DNA of 64,000 nucleotides from Streptomyces sp. CMB-StM0423 (GTDB lineage: Bacteria; Actinomycetota; Actinomycetes; Streptomycetales; Streptomycetaceae), in contig NZ_CP025407.1 in assembly GCF_002847285.1 (NCBI RefSeq), positions 2,110,501 to 2,174,500 on the forward strand. The letters run 5' to 3'. Below the pieces are notes generated by a model. It was not told the DNA's origin, did not search any database, and saw only the letters and a list, made by a program, of their open reading frames with translations. This document shows, in pieces, positions 1 to 9,252 of the stretch (position 1 is the first letter of the stretch; the number at the start of each line of letters is the position of its first letter). A program made the translations under genes and the position numbers.

Positions 1-336
1 CTGGACCTTCAGCGGTCCCGCGTAGCCCTGGGTGAACTCCTCCAGCGCGTCCAGGTCCTCGCCCAGCCAGGAGCGCGCCCTGCGGGTGTCCATCCCCGGC
101 CGGTCGGCGGTGCGCCAGCCGCTGGGCTGCAGGTGGGCGTAGACGTCGACGAGCATCCCGACGCTGCGGCCGACCATGTCGGCGCCGGGCCCGCGGCCGG
201 GCAGTTCGGGCAGGAAGGGGAAGTCGCCGACCTCGCCGGTCACGGTGCGCGCGGTCTCCCGTGCGTCCTCGCCTGGCATGGAGCCCACGCCGGTGGCGGC
301 ACCTGCACCCCAGGGGCGCGTCGCTGTCTGAGTCAC
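1..336 (-). CDS. MetE-like methionine synthase, N-terminal part (runs off window)
   Basis: Only the first ~112 codons are present; the frame is open to the left edge. The N-terminus carries GAATGVGSMPG and a DFPFLPELPGRGPG stretch, which I recognise from the short Streptomyces proteins annotated as cobalamin-independent methionine synthase (UROD/MetE-like fold, methyl transfer to homocysteine). The GTG at 336 is preferred because the GVGSMPG motif lies before the next start (ATG 279). There is no Shine-Dalgarno sequence before 336, so this could be a leaderless start. It is the last gene of a minus-strand run with the SDR gene 31 bp upstream. The assignment to methionine synthesis rests on family resemblance; the zinc ligands lie outside the window. 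Confidence 0.62.
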   Translation of the reverse strand, partial: MTQTATRPWGAGAATGVGSMPGEDARETARTVTGEVGDFPFLPELPGRGPGADMVGRSVGMLVDVYAHLQPSGWRTADRPGMDTRRARSWLGEDLDALEEFTQGYAGPLKVQ

Positions 337-367
337 GAGGTGAGGGTATGCCGAAAGTGCCGCCTCG

Positions 368-1078
368 CTACGGGCCGGGGCGGACGGAGACGTCGGTGAG
401 CTGGGCGTCGCGCGGCAGGTCCAGGGCCGTCAGCAGGGTCGTCGCCACCGACTCGGGGTCGATCCAGCGCCCCGGCTCGTACTCCCGGCCCTCCTGTTGG
501 TGCACCTTGGCCTGCATCGGCGTGGCGGTGCGGCCCGGGTAGACCGTGGTGACCCGCACGCCGCTGCCGGCCTCCTCCGCGCGCAGCGCGTCGGCCAGCG
601 CCTTCAGCCCGTGCTTGCTCGCGCCGTACGCGCCCCACCCGGGCCCCGCGCTCAGCCCGGCGCCGGAGTTGACGAACACGACGTGCCCCCGCGCCGCCCG
701 CAGCCGCGGCAGCAGCAGCCGGGTCAGCTCCGCGGGCCCCGTCAGGTTGACCGCCAGCGTCTCGTCCCAGACCTTCGGGGTGGTCTCCGCGACCGGACCC
801 AGCTCCACCACGCCCGCGACGTGCACCAGCGAGTCCAGTTCGGCGGGCAGTTCCTGTCCGGCCAGCGCGTCGGCCAGGCCGCCCGGCGCACCGAGGTCGG
901 CCACGACGGAGTGCGCGCCCGGGAAGCGCTCCGCCAGCTCCGCGGCGCGGGCCTCGCTGCGGACGAGGAACCAGAGCCCGGCGGACCCGCGCGCGGCCAG
1001 CCGCCGGGCCAGCGCCTCGCCGATGCCCGAGCCGGCGCCCGTGATCAGATGTGTGGTGGCAGGGGTGTTCTCGCTCAT
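368..1078 (-). CDS. SDR family oxidoreductase
   Basis: Classical short-chain dehydrogenase/reductase of 236 residues, the usual size. It has the Rossmann cofactor motif TGAGSGIG at residues 13-20, Asp61 in VVADLG, Asn111, the catalytic Ser138, and YxxxK as Tyr151/Lys155 (YGASK). The usual NNAG motif reads HVAG (86-89). Arg40 after the second strand (FLVRS) suggests NADP(H) rather than NAD(H). No signal peptide, so cytosolic. The substrate cannot be read from sequence. It starts 12 bp after the LOG-family gene ends and is followed by the MetE-like gene after 31 bp, so the three are probably co-transcribed. Confidence 0.9.
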   Translation of the reverse strand: MSENTPATTHLITGAGSGIGEALARRLAARGSAGLWFLVRSEARAAELAERFPGAHSVVADLGAPGGLADALAGQELPAELDSLVHVAGVVELGPVAETTPKVWDETLAVNLTGPAELTRLLLPRLRAARGHVVFVNSGAGLSAGPGWGAYGASKHGLKALADALRAEEAGSGVRVTTVYPGRTATPMQAKVHQQEGREYEPGRWIDPESVATTLLTALDLPRDAQLTDVSVRPGP

Positions 1079-1090
1079 GCGGTCATCCTG

Positions 1091-1627
1091 TCACCGCGCC
1101 GGACGGGCCTCCAGGTACGTCATGGCGGCCACGGGGTCGTCGGCGAAGAACATCAGCTCCGTCAGCGGCAGCGGCAGGAACCCCTCCGCCTCCATCCGCC
1201 GGAACTGCGCCCGCAGCCCGTCGTAGTACCCCGCGGTGTTGAGCAGCACCACCGGCTTGGCGTGCAGCCCGTGCTTCTTCAACTCCAGGATCTCCGTGGC
1301 CTCGTCCAGCGTGCCGGTGCCGCCGACCATGATCACGACGGCGTCGGAGCGGCCGAGCAGTTCCGCCTTGCGCTCCGCGAGGTCCCCGGCGATCACCATC
1401 TCGTCGGCGCCCGCACGCGCCTTGTCGGCCAGGAACGTCACCGAGACTCCGACGAGCCGGCCGCCGTGCTCCTGCACCCCGTCGGCGACCACCTTCATCA
1501 GCCCCACGTCCGACCCGCCCCAGACCAGCGTGTGCCCGCGCTTGCCCAGGAGTTCGGCGAAGTGGCGGGCGGGCGCCGTGTAGCGCTCGTCGAGGTCGGC
1601 CGCGGAGAGGAAGACGCAGATGTTCAT
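1091..1627 (-). CDS. LOG family protein (TIGR00730), nucleoside 5'-monophosphate phosphoribohydrolase-like
   Basis: 178-residue Rossmann-fold protein of the lysine-decarboxylase-like/LOG family. It has WGGSDVGLM near residues 37-44, the Arg86-Lys87 pair, and the signature GGTGTLDE at 102-109. The canonical form is PGGxGTxxE; here the leading Pro is Val. Characterised members remove ribose 5-phosphate from cytokinin nucleotides or other nucleoside monophosphates, so hydrolysis of an N-glycosidic bond is the likely activity; the true bacterial substrate is unknown. It lies 132 bp downstream of mnmA, with a 19-bp tandem repeat in the gap, and 12 bp before the SDR gene. Confidence 0.85.
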   Translation of the reverse strand: MNICVFLSAADLDERYTAPARHFAELLGKRGHTLVWGGSDVGLMKVVADGVQEHGGRLVGVSVTFLADKARAGADEMVIAGDLAERKAELLGRSDAVVIMVGGTGTLDEATEILELKKHGLHAKPVVLLNTAGYYDGLRAQFRRMEAEGFLPLPLTELMFFADDPVAAMTYLEARPAR

Positions 1628-1687
1628 GCCTCACACCGTACGCGCGGGCACCGGGGCCGCGGACCGGCGCGTTTCGGCCGCGGCTAC

Positions 1688-1763
1688 GCGGCCCTGGCCG
1701 CCTAACGCCGCCTTGGCCGCATAACGCCGCCCTGGCCGCACGAGGCCGCCCCGGCCGCGCTAC
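1688..1763. repeat. Four imperfect 19-bp tandem units between mnmA and the LOG gene
   Basis: Four consecutive 19-bp units begin at 1688, 1707, 1726 and 1745. Each resembles GCCGCCCTGGCCGCNNNAC. The last unit overlaps the final codon and stop of mnmA (stop 1760-1762). It is not a hairpin and does not look like a terminator. Function unknown; replication slippage is the simplest origin. Confidence 0.75.
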
Positions 1764-2899
1764 GCCGCCGGTGCGCCCGCGCGGCGGGTGGTGGCGATGG
1801 TCGCGGAGCCGACCACGCGCGTGCCGTCGTACAGCACCACGGCCTGCCCGGGTGCCACCCCGCGTACCGGCGCCGCGAAGCTCACCCGCAGCTCGCCGCC
1901 GGCGACCTCCGCGGTCACCGCCGTCTCGCCGCCGTGCGCGCGCAGTTGGGCGGTGTACGCGCCGGGGCCGGCCGGCGGCGCACCGCACCAGCGCGGCGAG
2001 ATCGCCGTCAGCGCCTCGACGTCCAGGGCCGCGGCGGGGCCGACGGTGACGGTGTTGTCCACGGGCGAGATGTCGAGCACGTACCGCGGCCGCCCGTCGG
2101 GGGCCGGATGCCCCAGGGCCAGCCCCTTGCGCTGGCCCACGGTGAAGCCGTACGCGCCGGAGTGGGTGCCGACGCGGGCGCCGGACTCGTCCAGGATGTC
2201 GCCCTCGGCGGCGCCGAGGCGGCGGGCGAGGAAGCCCTGGGTGTCACCGTCCGCGATGAAGCAGATGTCGTGGCTGTCGGGCTTCCTGGCCACGAACAGC
2301 CCGCGCTCCGCGGCCTCGGCGCGGATCTCGGCCTTGGTGGTCTCGGTCTCGCCGAGCGGGAACATCGCGTGCGCGAGCTGCCGTTCGTCCAGCACGCCGA
2401 GGACGTACGACTGGTCCTTGGCGGCGTCCGCCGCGCGGTGCAGCTCGCGGCCGCCGTCCTCGCGGGTGACGACCTTCGCGTAGTGGCCGGTGCACACCGC
2501 GTCGAAGCCGAGGGCGAGCGCCTTGTCGAGCAGCGCCGCGAACTTGATCTTCTCGTTGCAGCGCAGGCAGGGGTTGGGCGTACGGCCCGCGGCGTACTCG
2601 CTGACGAAGTCCTCGACGACGTCCTCGCGGAACCGCTCGGCGAGGTCCCAGATGTAGAAGGGGATGCCGATGACGTCGGCGGCGCGGCGGGCGTCGTGCG
2701 AGTCCTCGATGGTGCAGCAGCCGCGGGCGCCGGTGCGGAAGGACTGCGGGTTGGCGGAGAGCGCGAGGTGCACCCCGGTGACGTCGTGCCCCGCCGCCGC
2801 GGCGCGGGCGGCGGCGACGGCGGAGTCCACGCCGCCGGACATGGCGGCGAGGACCTTCAGACGGGCGGGGCGGGCCGTGGGTGTCGCTCGTGGTGTCAT
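1760..2899 (-). CDS. mnmA: tRNA-specific 2-thiouridylase MnmA
   Basis: Installs the 2-thio group on U34 of Lys, Glu and Gln tRNAs by ATP-dependent adenylation and persulfide transfer, in the cytosol. The 379-residue product matches the usual length. It has the PP-loop SGGVDS (21-26), the catalytic Cys114 in [12 protein letters not shown], and the second catalytic Cys213 in HDICFI. The frame is open well upstream, but ATG 2899 is chosen because CTGGAG precedes it and conserved sequence begins just after. Its 3' end runs into a 19-bp tandem repeat. The sulfur donor would be a cysteine desulfurase, and one is encoded at 3839-5029 beyond a plus-strand amidase gene. Confidence 0.95.
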   Translation of the reverse strand: MTPRATPTARPARLKVLAAMSGGVDSAVAAARAAAAGHDVTGVHLALSANPQSFRTGARGCCTIEDSHDARRAADVIGIPFYIWDLAERFREDVVEDFVSEYAAGRTPNPCLRCNEKIKFAALLDKALALGFDAVCTGHYAKVVTREDGGRELHRAADAAKDQSYVLGVLDERQLAHAMFPLGETETTKAEIRAEAAERGLFVARKPDSHDICFIADGDTQGFLARRLGAAEGDILDESGARVGTHSGAYGFTVGQRKGLALGHPAPDGRPRYVLDISPVDNTVTVGPAAALDVEALTAISPRWCGAPPAGPGAYTAQLRAHGGETAVTAEVAGGELRVSFAAPVRGVAPGQAVVLYDGTRVVGSATIATTRRAGAPAA

Positions 2900-2999
2900 A
2901 GCCACTCCAGGGTAACGAGGCCGCGGCGCGGAACCGCCCGGCGGCCGGAGGCGTTGGCCGATCGAGACCGAACGAGCAGGAACGAGAGGGAACGACCGC

Positions 3000-3761
3000 A
3001 TGCCGGCGACGGAGGGCGCAGAACCGGTGCGCGGGGCCGCGGAGCCCCCCGCGGATCCCGGCCCGCCCGCGAGCGGGGAGCCGCGCAAGCGCTCCAGCCG
3101 CCGCGCCGTGCTCGCCGCCCTCGGCGTGGGCGCGGTCGGTGCCGGCCTCGGCTGGGCCGGGTACGAGCAGCTCAAGCACATGTGGTGGCGGATCCCCGGC
3201 GTCGACAAGCCGCGCAGGCCGGGCGAGCTGGACTACGCCGCCGCCGGCTGGGCCGGCGCCTCGGAGGCCAACTGGCGCCGCGCCGACCGCCCCGCGGACT
3301 ACGGCATCGACCGCGTCGTCATCCACGTCACCGAGGGCAGCTACGCGGTGGCGCTCAAGGTCTTCGGCGACCCGGGCCACGGCGCCGCCACCCACTACGT
3401 CATCCGGGCCGAGGACGGGCACGTGGCGCAGACGGTGCGCGAGCTGGACGTGGCGTTCCACGCGGGCAACCGGGAGTGGAACGAGCGGAGCGTCGGCATC
3501 GAGCACGAGGGCTTCGTGGACCGCCCGGAGACGCTGACCGACGTCATGTACCGCTCCTCGGCGGAGCTGACCGCGGACATCTGCCTGCGCTACGGCATAC
3601 CGGTGGACCGGGAGCACATCGTCGGCCACGACGAGGTCCCGGAGGCCACGCACACCGACCCGGGCCCGCACTGGGACTGGCCGCGGTACATGCGCCTGGT
3701 GCGCAGGGCGCACGCCGCCGCGGACCGCAGGGCGCCCGCCCGCCCGGCACCCGGCCCCTGA
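3000..3761 (+). CDS. Exported N-acetylmuramoyl-L-alanine amidase (Amidase_2/PGRP type)
   Basis: Zinc amidase predicted to cut the lactyl-amide bond between MurNAc and the stem peptide. An Ala/Pro-rich N-tail is followed by [10 protein letters not shown] and a hydrophobic stretch (29-55), a Tat-like signal or signal anchor. The Amidase_2 domain spans about 85-230: metal ligands His109 (VIHVTEG), His210 (VGHDEV) and Asp220 (TDPGPHWDW), with Glu168 in SVGIEHE as the likely general acid/base. ATG at 3000 follows a purine-rich GAACGAGAGGGAACG stretch. It is divergent from mnmA (100 bp apart) and convergent with the cysteine desulfurase. Confidence 0.9.
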   Translation: MPATEGAEPVRGAAEPPADPGPPASGEPRKRSSRRAVLAALGVGAVGAGLGWAGYEQLKHMWWRIPGVDKPRRPGELDYAAAGWAGASEANWRRADRPADYGIDRVVIHVTEGSYAVALKVFGDPGHGAATHYVIRAEDGHVAQTVRELDVAFHAGNREWNERSVGIEHEGFVDRPETLTDVMYRSSAELTADICLRYGIPVDREHIVGHDEVPEATHTDPGPHWDWPRYMRLVRRAHAAADRRAPARPAPGP

Positions 3762-3810
3762 CCCCGGCAGCACGCGCTCGGGGCCGGTGATCCGCTACGG
3801 GCCACGCCGC

Positions 3811-3824
3811 CCCGCCCGGGCGGG
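3811..3824. terminator. Candidate bidirectional terminator
   Basis: Perfect palindrome CCCGCCCGGGCGGG between the convergent amidase (ends 3761) and cysteine desulfurase (ends 3839). No U-tract, as is common in Streptomyces. Confidence 0.45.
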
Positions 3825-3838
3825 TCCGACCGGTCGGC

Positions 3839-5029
3839 TCAGGTCAGCCCCGCCGCCCGCGCCCGCGCCACCGCGGGCCCGATCGCCGCCGCCAGCGCCG
3901 CCACGTCCGCCTCCGTCGAGGTGTGCCCCAGCGAGAACCGCAGCGTGCCCCGCGCCAGGTCCGGGTCCGCCCCCGCGGCCAGCAGCACGTGGCTGGGCTG
4001 GGCCACCCCCGCGGTGCACGCGGAGCCGGTGGAGCAGGCGATGCCCTGGGCGTCCAGGAGCAGCAGCAGGGAGTCGCCCTCACAGCCGGGGAAGGAGAAG
4101 TGCGCGTTGGCGGGCAGCCGCCCGGCCGGGTCCGGATCGCCGTTGAGCACCGCGTCGGGCACCGCGGCCCGTACCGCCGCCACCAGGGCATCGCGCAGCG
4201 CGCCCACCTCGGCGGCGAACTGCTCGCGCCGCTCCGCGGCCAGCTCCGCCGCCACCGCGAACGCCGCGACCGCCGGCACGTCCAGCGTGCCGGAGCGCAC
4301 CTCGCGCTCCTGCCCGCCGCCGTGCAGCAGCGGCTCCGGCGCGTACCCGCGGCCGAGGAGCAGCGCCCCGATGCCGTACGGGCCGCCGATCTTGTGCCCG
4401 GTGAGCGTCAGCGCGGCCAGCCCGCTGGCGCCGAAGCCGACCTCTGCCTGGCCCGCGGCCTGCACGGCGTCGGAGTGCATCGGCACGCCGTACTCCCGTG
4501 CCACGGCGGCGAGTTCGGCGACCGGCAGGACCGTGCCGATCTCGTTGTTGGCCCACATCGCGGTCACCAGCGCCACGTCGCCCGCGCCCCCGGCGGGGCC
4601 GCGCTCCAGCGCGGCGCGCAGCGCGTCGGGATGCACCCGGCCGTAGGCGTCGACGGGCAGCCAGTCGACGGTGGCGCCCTCGTGCTTCTGCAGCCAGTGC
4701 ACGGCGTCCAGCACCGCGTGGTGCTCGACCGGGCTGGCGAGCACCCGGGTGCGGGCGGGATCCTCGGCCCGCCGCGACCAGTACAGGCCCTTGACCGCGA
4801 GGTTGTCCGCCTCGGTGCCGCCGGAGGTGAAGACCACCTCGCTGGGCCAGGCACCGAAGGCGGCGGCCAGCCGCTCCCTGGACTCCTCGACGGTGCGCCG
4901 GGCCCGGCGGCCCGCCGCGTGCAGCGAGGAGGCGTTGCCGGTGGCGGTGAGGTGTTCGGCCATGGCCCGCACCGCCTCGGGGAGCATCGGGGTGGTGGCG
5001 GCGTGATCGAGGTAGACGGCCTGGTCCAT
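3839..5029 (-). CDS. Cysteine desulfurase (NifS/IscS class V aminotransferase)
   Basis: 396-residue PLP enzyme that takes sulfur from L-cysteine as an enzyme persulfide, giving alanine. Key residues: His104 in VEHHAV, the PLP-binding Lys213 in [10 protein letters not shown], and the active Cys338 in STGSACTAG. The N-terminus (YLDHAATTP) and the RSGTLDVP segment near 245-252 are typical. ATG 5029 opens right at the conserved start. Proximity to mnmA, though on the far side of an oppositely oriented amidase, suggests it feeds tRNA thiolation; this is inference. Group II (SufS) enzymes differ around the active Cys, so the IscS/NifS side is favoured. Confidence 0.93.
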   Translation of the reverse strand: MDQAVYLDHAATTPMLPEAVRAMAEHLTATGNASSLHAAGRRARRTVEESRERLAAAFGAWPSEVVFTSGGTEADNLAVKGLYWSRRAEDPARTRVLASPVEHHAVLDAVHWLQKHEGATVDWLPVDAYGRVHPDALRAALERGPAGGAGDVALVTAMWANNEIGTVLPVAELAAVAREYGVPMHSDAVQAAGQAEVGFGASGLAALTLTGHKIGGPYGIGALLLGRGYAPEPLLHGGGQEREVRSGTLDVPAVAAFAVAAELAAERREQFAAEVGALRDALVAAVRAAVPDAVLNGDPDPAGRLPANAHFSFPGCEGDSLLLLLDAQGIACSTGSACTAGVAQPSHVLLAAGADPDLARGTLRFSLGHTSTEADVAALAAAIGPAVARARAAGLT

Positions 5030-5143
5030 GATGCTCCCGATTCTACGGCGCCCGCCCCGGCCGCCGAAGGCCGCCTTCCGGCCGTACGGACTCCGCCGCG
5101 GCCCCGTCCTCGCGAGGGAGGCAACGCGCCCCGCAGCCCGCCC

Positions 5144-5806
5144 TCAGCCCTCCCCTGCCGCCCTGCTGCGCCGCTGCCAGGCGCGCGGGGCCCGCCAGCG
5201 GAAGCGCAGCGCCAGCAGCCGCAGCACGAACGCCAGCGCCGCCGCGGCCGTCGCCGTGGCGGGCCCGACCTGGCCGAAGCGGATCAGCAGCGCGGTGGCC
5301 GCCGCGCCGACCAGCGCCGGCACCGCGTACATCTCCCGGTCCCAGCGCAGCAGCGACGGCACCTCCCCGGCGAGCAGGTCGCGCACCACGCCGCCGCCGG
5401 CCGCGCTGGTCAGCCCGAGGACGGCGGCGGAGGTGAGGCCGAGCCCGTACTCGTACGCCTTGAGCGTGCCGGTGACGCAGAACAGCCCCAGCCCGGCGGC
5501 GTCGAAGACCATCACCGCGCTGGTGATCCGCTCCACCTCGGGGTGCAGGAAGACGACCAGCAGCGCGGCGACGAGCGGCGTGAACAGGTACCCCGGCTCG
5601 GTGAACGCGGCCGGCGGCACCGCGCCGATCACCAGGTCCCGCAGCAGCCCGCCGCCGAGCCCGGTGGCCAGCGCGAGCACCGCGATACCGAAGACGTCGA
5701 AGTTCTTCCGCACCGCGAGCAGCGCGCCGGAGATCCCGAAGACGAAGATCCCCGCGAGGTCCAGCCAGTGCTGCAGGGAGGGCGTGAACAACTCGTCGGA
5801 CACCAC
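5144..5806 (-). CDS. TRIC family cation channel (UPF0126)
   Basis: 220-residue membrane protein with about seven hydrophobic segments built from two homologous halves. Each half has the hallmark glycine-rich bend followed by RDL: GLGGGLLRDL near 49-58 and AAGGGVVRDLL near 133-143. Bacterial TRIC proteins form trimeric K+/monovalent cation channels; the physiological role in bacteria is unclear. The C-terminal ~20 residues are Arg-rich and cytosolic. It lies between the cysteine desulfurase and the peptide ABC operon, all on the minus strand; the operon's last gene ends 25 bp upstream of it, so read-through is possible. Confidence 0.88.
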   Translation of the reverse strand: MVSDELFTPSLQHWLDLAGIFVFGISGALLAVRKNFDVFGIAVLALATGLGGGLLRDLVIGAVPPAAFTEPGYLFTPLVAALLVVFLHPEVERITSAVMVFDAAGLGLFCVTGTLKAYEYGLGLTSAAVLGLTSAAGGGVVRDLLAGEVPSLLRWDREMYAVPALVGAAATALLIRFGQVGPATATAAAALAFVLRLLALRFRWRAPRAWQRRSRAAGEG

Positions 5807-5831
5807 GGCCCCCGTCTTACCGCCGCACGTC

Positions 5832-7033
5832 CTACTTCTTGTCTTCTGGTGCCTGGTCGGGCGCGTTCTCGGGGTGCCAGCAGGCGGTGCGCCGGCCGGG
5901 CTTCAGCTCCAGCAGCGGCGGCTCCTTGGTCTTGCAGACCTGGGTGGCCTTCCAGCACCGGGTGTGGAAGCGGCAGCCGGTCGGCGGCGAGATCGGCGAG
6001 GGCACGTCGCCCTTGAGCAGGATCCGCTCGCGCTGCTGCCGGCGCTTGGTGTCCGGCACCGGCACCGCGGACATCAGGGCCTTGGTGTACGGGTGCAGCG
6101 GCTCCTGGTACAGGCTGGTGCGGTCGGCCAGTTCGACGATCTTGCCCAGGTACATGACCGCGATCCGGTCCGAGACGTGCCGGACGACGGACAGGTCGTG
6201 CGCGATGATCACGTAGGTGAGGCCGAACTCCTGCTGGAGGTCGTCCAGCAGGTTGACCACCTGCGCCTGGATCGACACGTCCAGCGCCGAGACCGGCTCG
6301 TCCGCCACGATCAGCTTGGGCTGCAGGGCGAGGGCGCGGGCGATGCCGATGCGCTGGCGCTGGCCGCCGGAGAACTCGTGCGGGTAGCGGTTGTAGTGCT
6401 CGGGGTTGAGCCCGACCCGCTCCAGGATCCCCTGGACCTCCTTCTTCACCCCGCCCTCCGGCCGCACGTTCTGCAGCTTGAAGGGGGCGCCGACGATGGT
6501 GCCGACGGTGTGCCGCGGGTTCAGCGAGGAGTACGGGTCCTGGAAGATCATCTGCACGTCGCGGCGCAGCGGGCGCATCCGGCCCGTGCTCAGGTGCGTG
6601 ATGTCCCGGCCCTGGAACTCGACGGTGCCGCCGGTGGGCTCCAGCAGCCGGGTGATCAGCCGGCCCATGGTGGACTTGCCGCAGCCGGACTCGCCGACGA
6701 CGCCCAGCGTCTCGCCGGGCAGCACGTCGAAGTCGATGCCGTCCACGGCCTGCACGGCGCCGACCTTGCGCTGCATCAGGCCCTTGCGGATGGGGAAGTG
6801 CTTGGTCAGCCCGGAGACCTTCAGCAGCGGCTCGGTGCCGGCGGCGGGCTTCTTGCGCATCCGGGCGCCCGGAATGGTCGCGGTCGCCTTCGCCCCGCCG
6901 GCGTCGGCAGGTCCGGCCGCCGCGGCGCCGGTCCCCTTACCGTCCCCCGCAGTGGGGGTACCCCCGTCAGTGGGGGCGTAGCCGGCGGGGGAGCTCGCCT
7001 TGTCGGCCTTCTTCTCGGGCACAGCCTCGTCCT

Positions 7034-7037
<4 letters not shown>
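5832..7037 (-). CDS. Oligopeptide/dipeptide ABC transporter ATP-binding protein (DppF/OppF type)
   Basis: 401-residue ATPase that powers peptide import with its DppD-type partner. Walker A GESGCGKST is at 115-123, followed by signature FSGGQRQR and Walker B LIVADEP. The C-terminal oligo/dipeptide domain keeps four cysteines (GCRFHTRC, VC, AC). The first ~67 residues are a low-complexity Ala/Gly/Lys extension, part of which (about residues 15-31) is encoded by the 47-bp repeat at 6947-6993. ATG 7037 overlaps the stop of the upstream ATPase by 4 bp (ATGA), indicating translational coupling. Last gene of the five-gene operon. Confidence 0.93.
6947..6993 (-). repeat. 47-bp mini-repeat, copy 1, in frame in the DppF-type gene
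   Basis: Read on the minus strand this matches copy 2 (7111-7157, plus strand) at 42 of 47 positions by my base-by-base count. It contains GGGGGTACCCCC and CCCCCGCCGGCTACG blocks. It encodes SPAGYAPTDGGTPTAG in the N-terminal extension, outside the conserved ATPase fold. Confidence 0.85.
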
Positions 7038-8169
<1,132 letters not shown>

Positions 8170-8173
<4 letters not shown>

Positions 8174-9177
8174 GAGACCCTCACCCTCGGGTCGATGGCG
8201 GCGTACACGAAGTCGACCACCAGATTGCAGATCACGATGAAGAAGGCGGCGAACAACGTCACACCGAGGATCGGTGGCAGGTCGTTCTCGTTGATGGACT
8301 GCACCGCCCAGGAGCCGACCCCGTTGAAGGAGAACACCGTCTCGGTGATCACCGCCCCGCCGAGCAGCAGCGCGAAGTCCATGCCGAAGATGGTCACGAT
8401 GGGCGTCAGCGCGGAGCGGAGTCCGTGCCGGGCGATCACCACCGGCTCCTTCAGGCCCTTCGCGCGGGCGGTGCGGATGTAGTCCTCACCCATGGTCTCC
8501 AGCATCCCGGCGCGCGTGAGTCTCGCATAGAGCGCGGAATAGAGGAACGCCAGGGAGAACCAGGGCAGCATCAACCCCTGGAACCAGCGCACCGGGTTGT
8601 CGGTGAGCGGTGTGTACTCGTTCGGGAAGATCTGCCAGTGGTAGACGAACAGCGCCATCGCGACGGTGCCGGTGAAGAACATCGGCAGCGAGACGCCGGC
8701 CAGGGCGATGCCCATCGCCGCGCGGTCGAAGAACGACCCCGGGCGCAGCGCCGAGATCACGCCCGTCGTCACCCCGGAGATCAGCCACAGCACGGCGGCA
8801 CCGATGGCCAGCGAGGCGGTGACCGGCAGCCGGTCCAGCATCTCCGGCCAGACCTCCACGTGCTTGCGGAAGGAGTAGCCGAGGCAGGGCGCGTTGCACT
8901 GCGACGGGTCGGGGCCGAAGTTGAACTCCCGGCCGGCGAAGATGCCGCGGATGAAGTCCCAGTACTGGATGTAGACGGGATCGTCGAGGCCGAGGTTCTT
9001 CTTGACCGCTTCGATGGTCTTGGGGTCCGGGCTCTTGCCGATGTACTGCGCGGCGAGCTGGTCTGGGGTGCTGCCGGCGAGCCGCGGCAGGACGAAGAAG
9101 ATGGCGTAGGTGATGGCGCTCACGACGAACAGCAGCACCACTGCGGCCATCAGCCGCCGGATGAGATACGCGAACAC
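8170..9177 (-). CDS. Peptide ABC transporter permease (DppB/OppB type)
   Basis: 335-residue inner-membrane permease. The N-terminus FAYLIRRLMAAVVLLFVVSA is the typical first helix of DppB proteins. There is a large extracytoplasmic segment (about 35-125) with a C-x3-C pair (CNAPC), then five further helices. The EAA-like loop GEDYIRTARAKGL near 230-242 docks on the ATPases. The C-terminus IDPRVRVS is typical. Its stop overlaps the DppD-type start by 4 bp. Seventy-five bp with a strong hairpin separate it from the binding-protein gene upstream. Confidence 0.92.
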
Positions 9178-9204
9178 GAGGGCGTGCCTTCCACGGTCCG
9201 GGCG

Positions 9205-9238
9205 GCGCGGGCGGTGCCGGTGAGGGCACCGCCCGCGC
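9205..9238 (-). promoter_or_regulatory. Intercistronic hairpin between binding-protein and permease genes
   Basis: Perfect 14-bp stem (9205-9218 with 9225-9238) and 6-nt loop just downstream of the solute-binding-protein gene. In ABC operons such stems commonly protect the binding-protein mRNA or attenuate read-through, giving more binding protein than permease. That role is inferred here. Confidence 0.6.
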
Positions 9239-9252
9239 AGCCGGTGGGGGTG

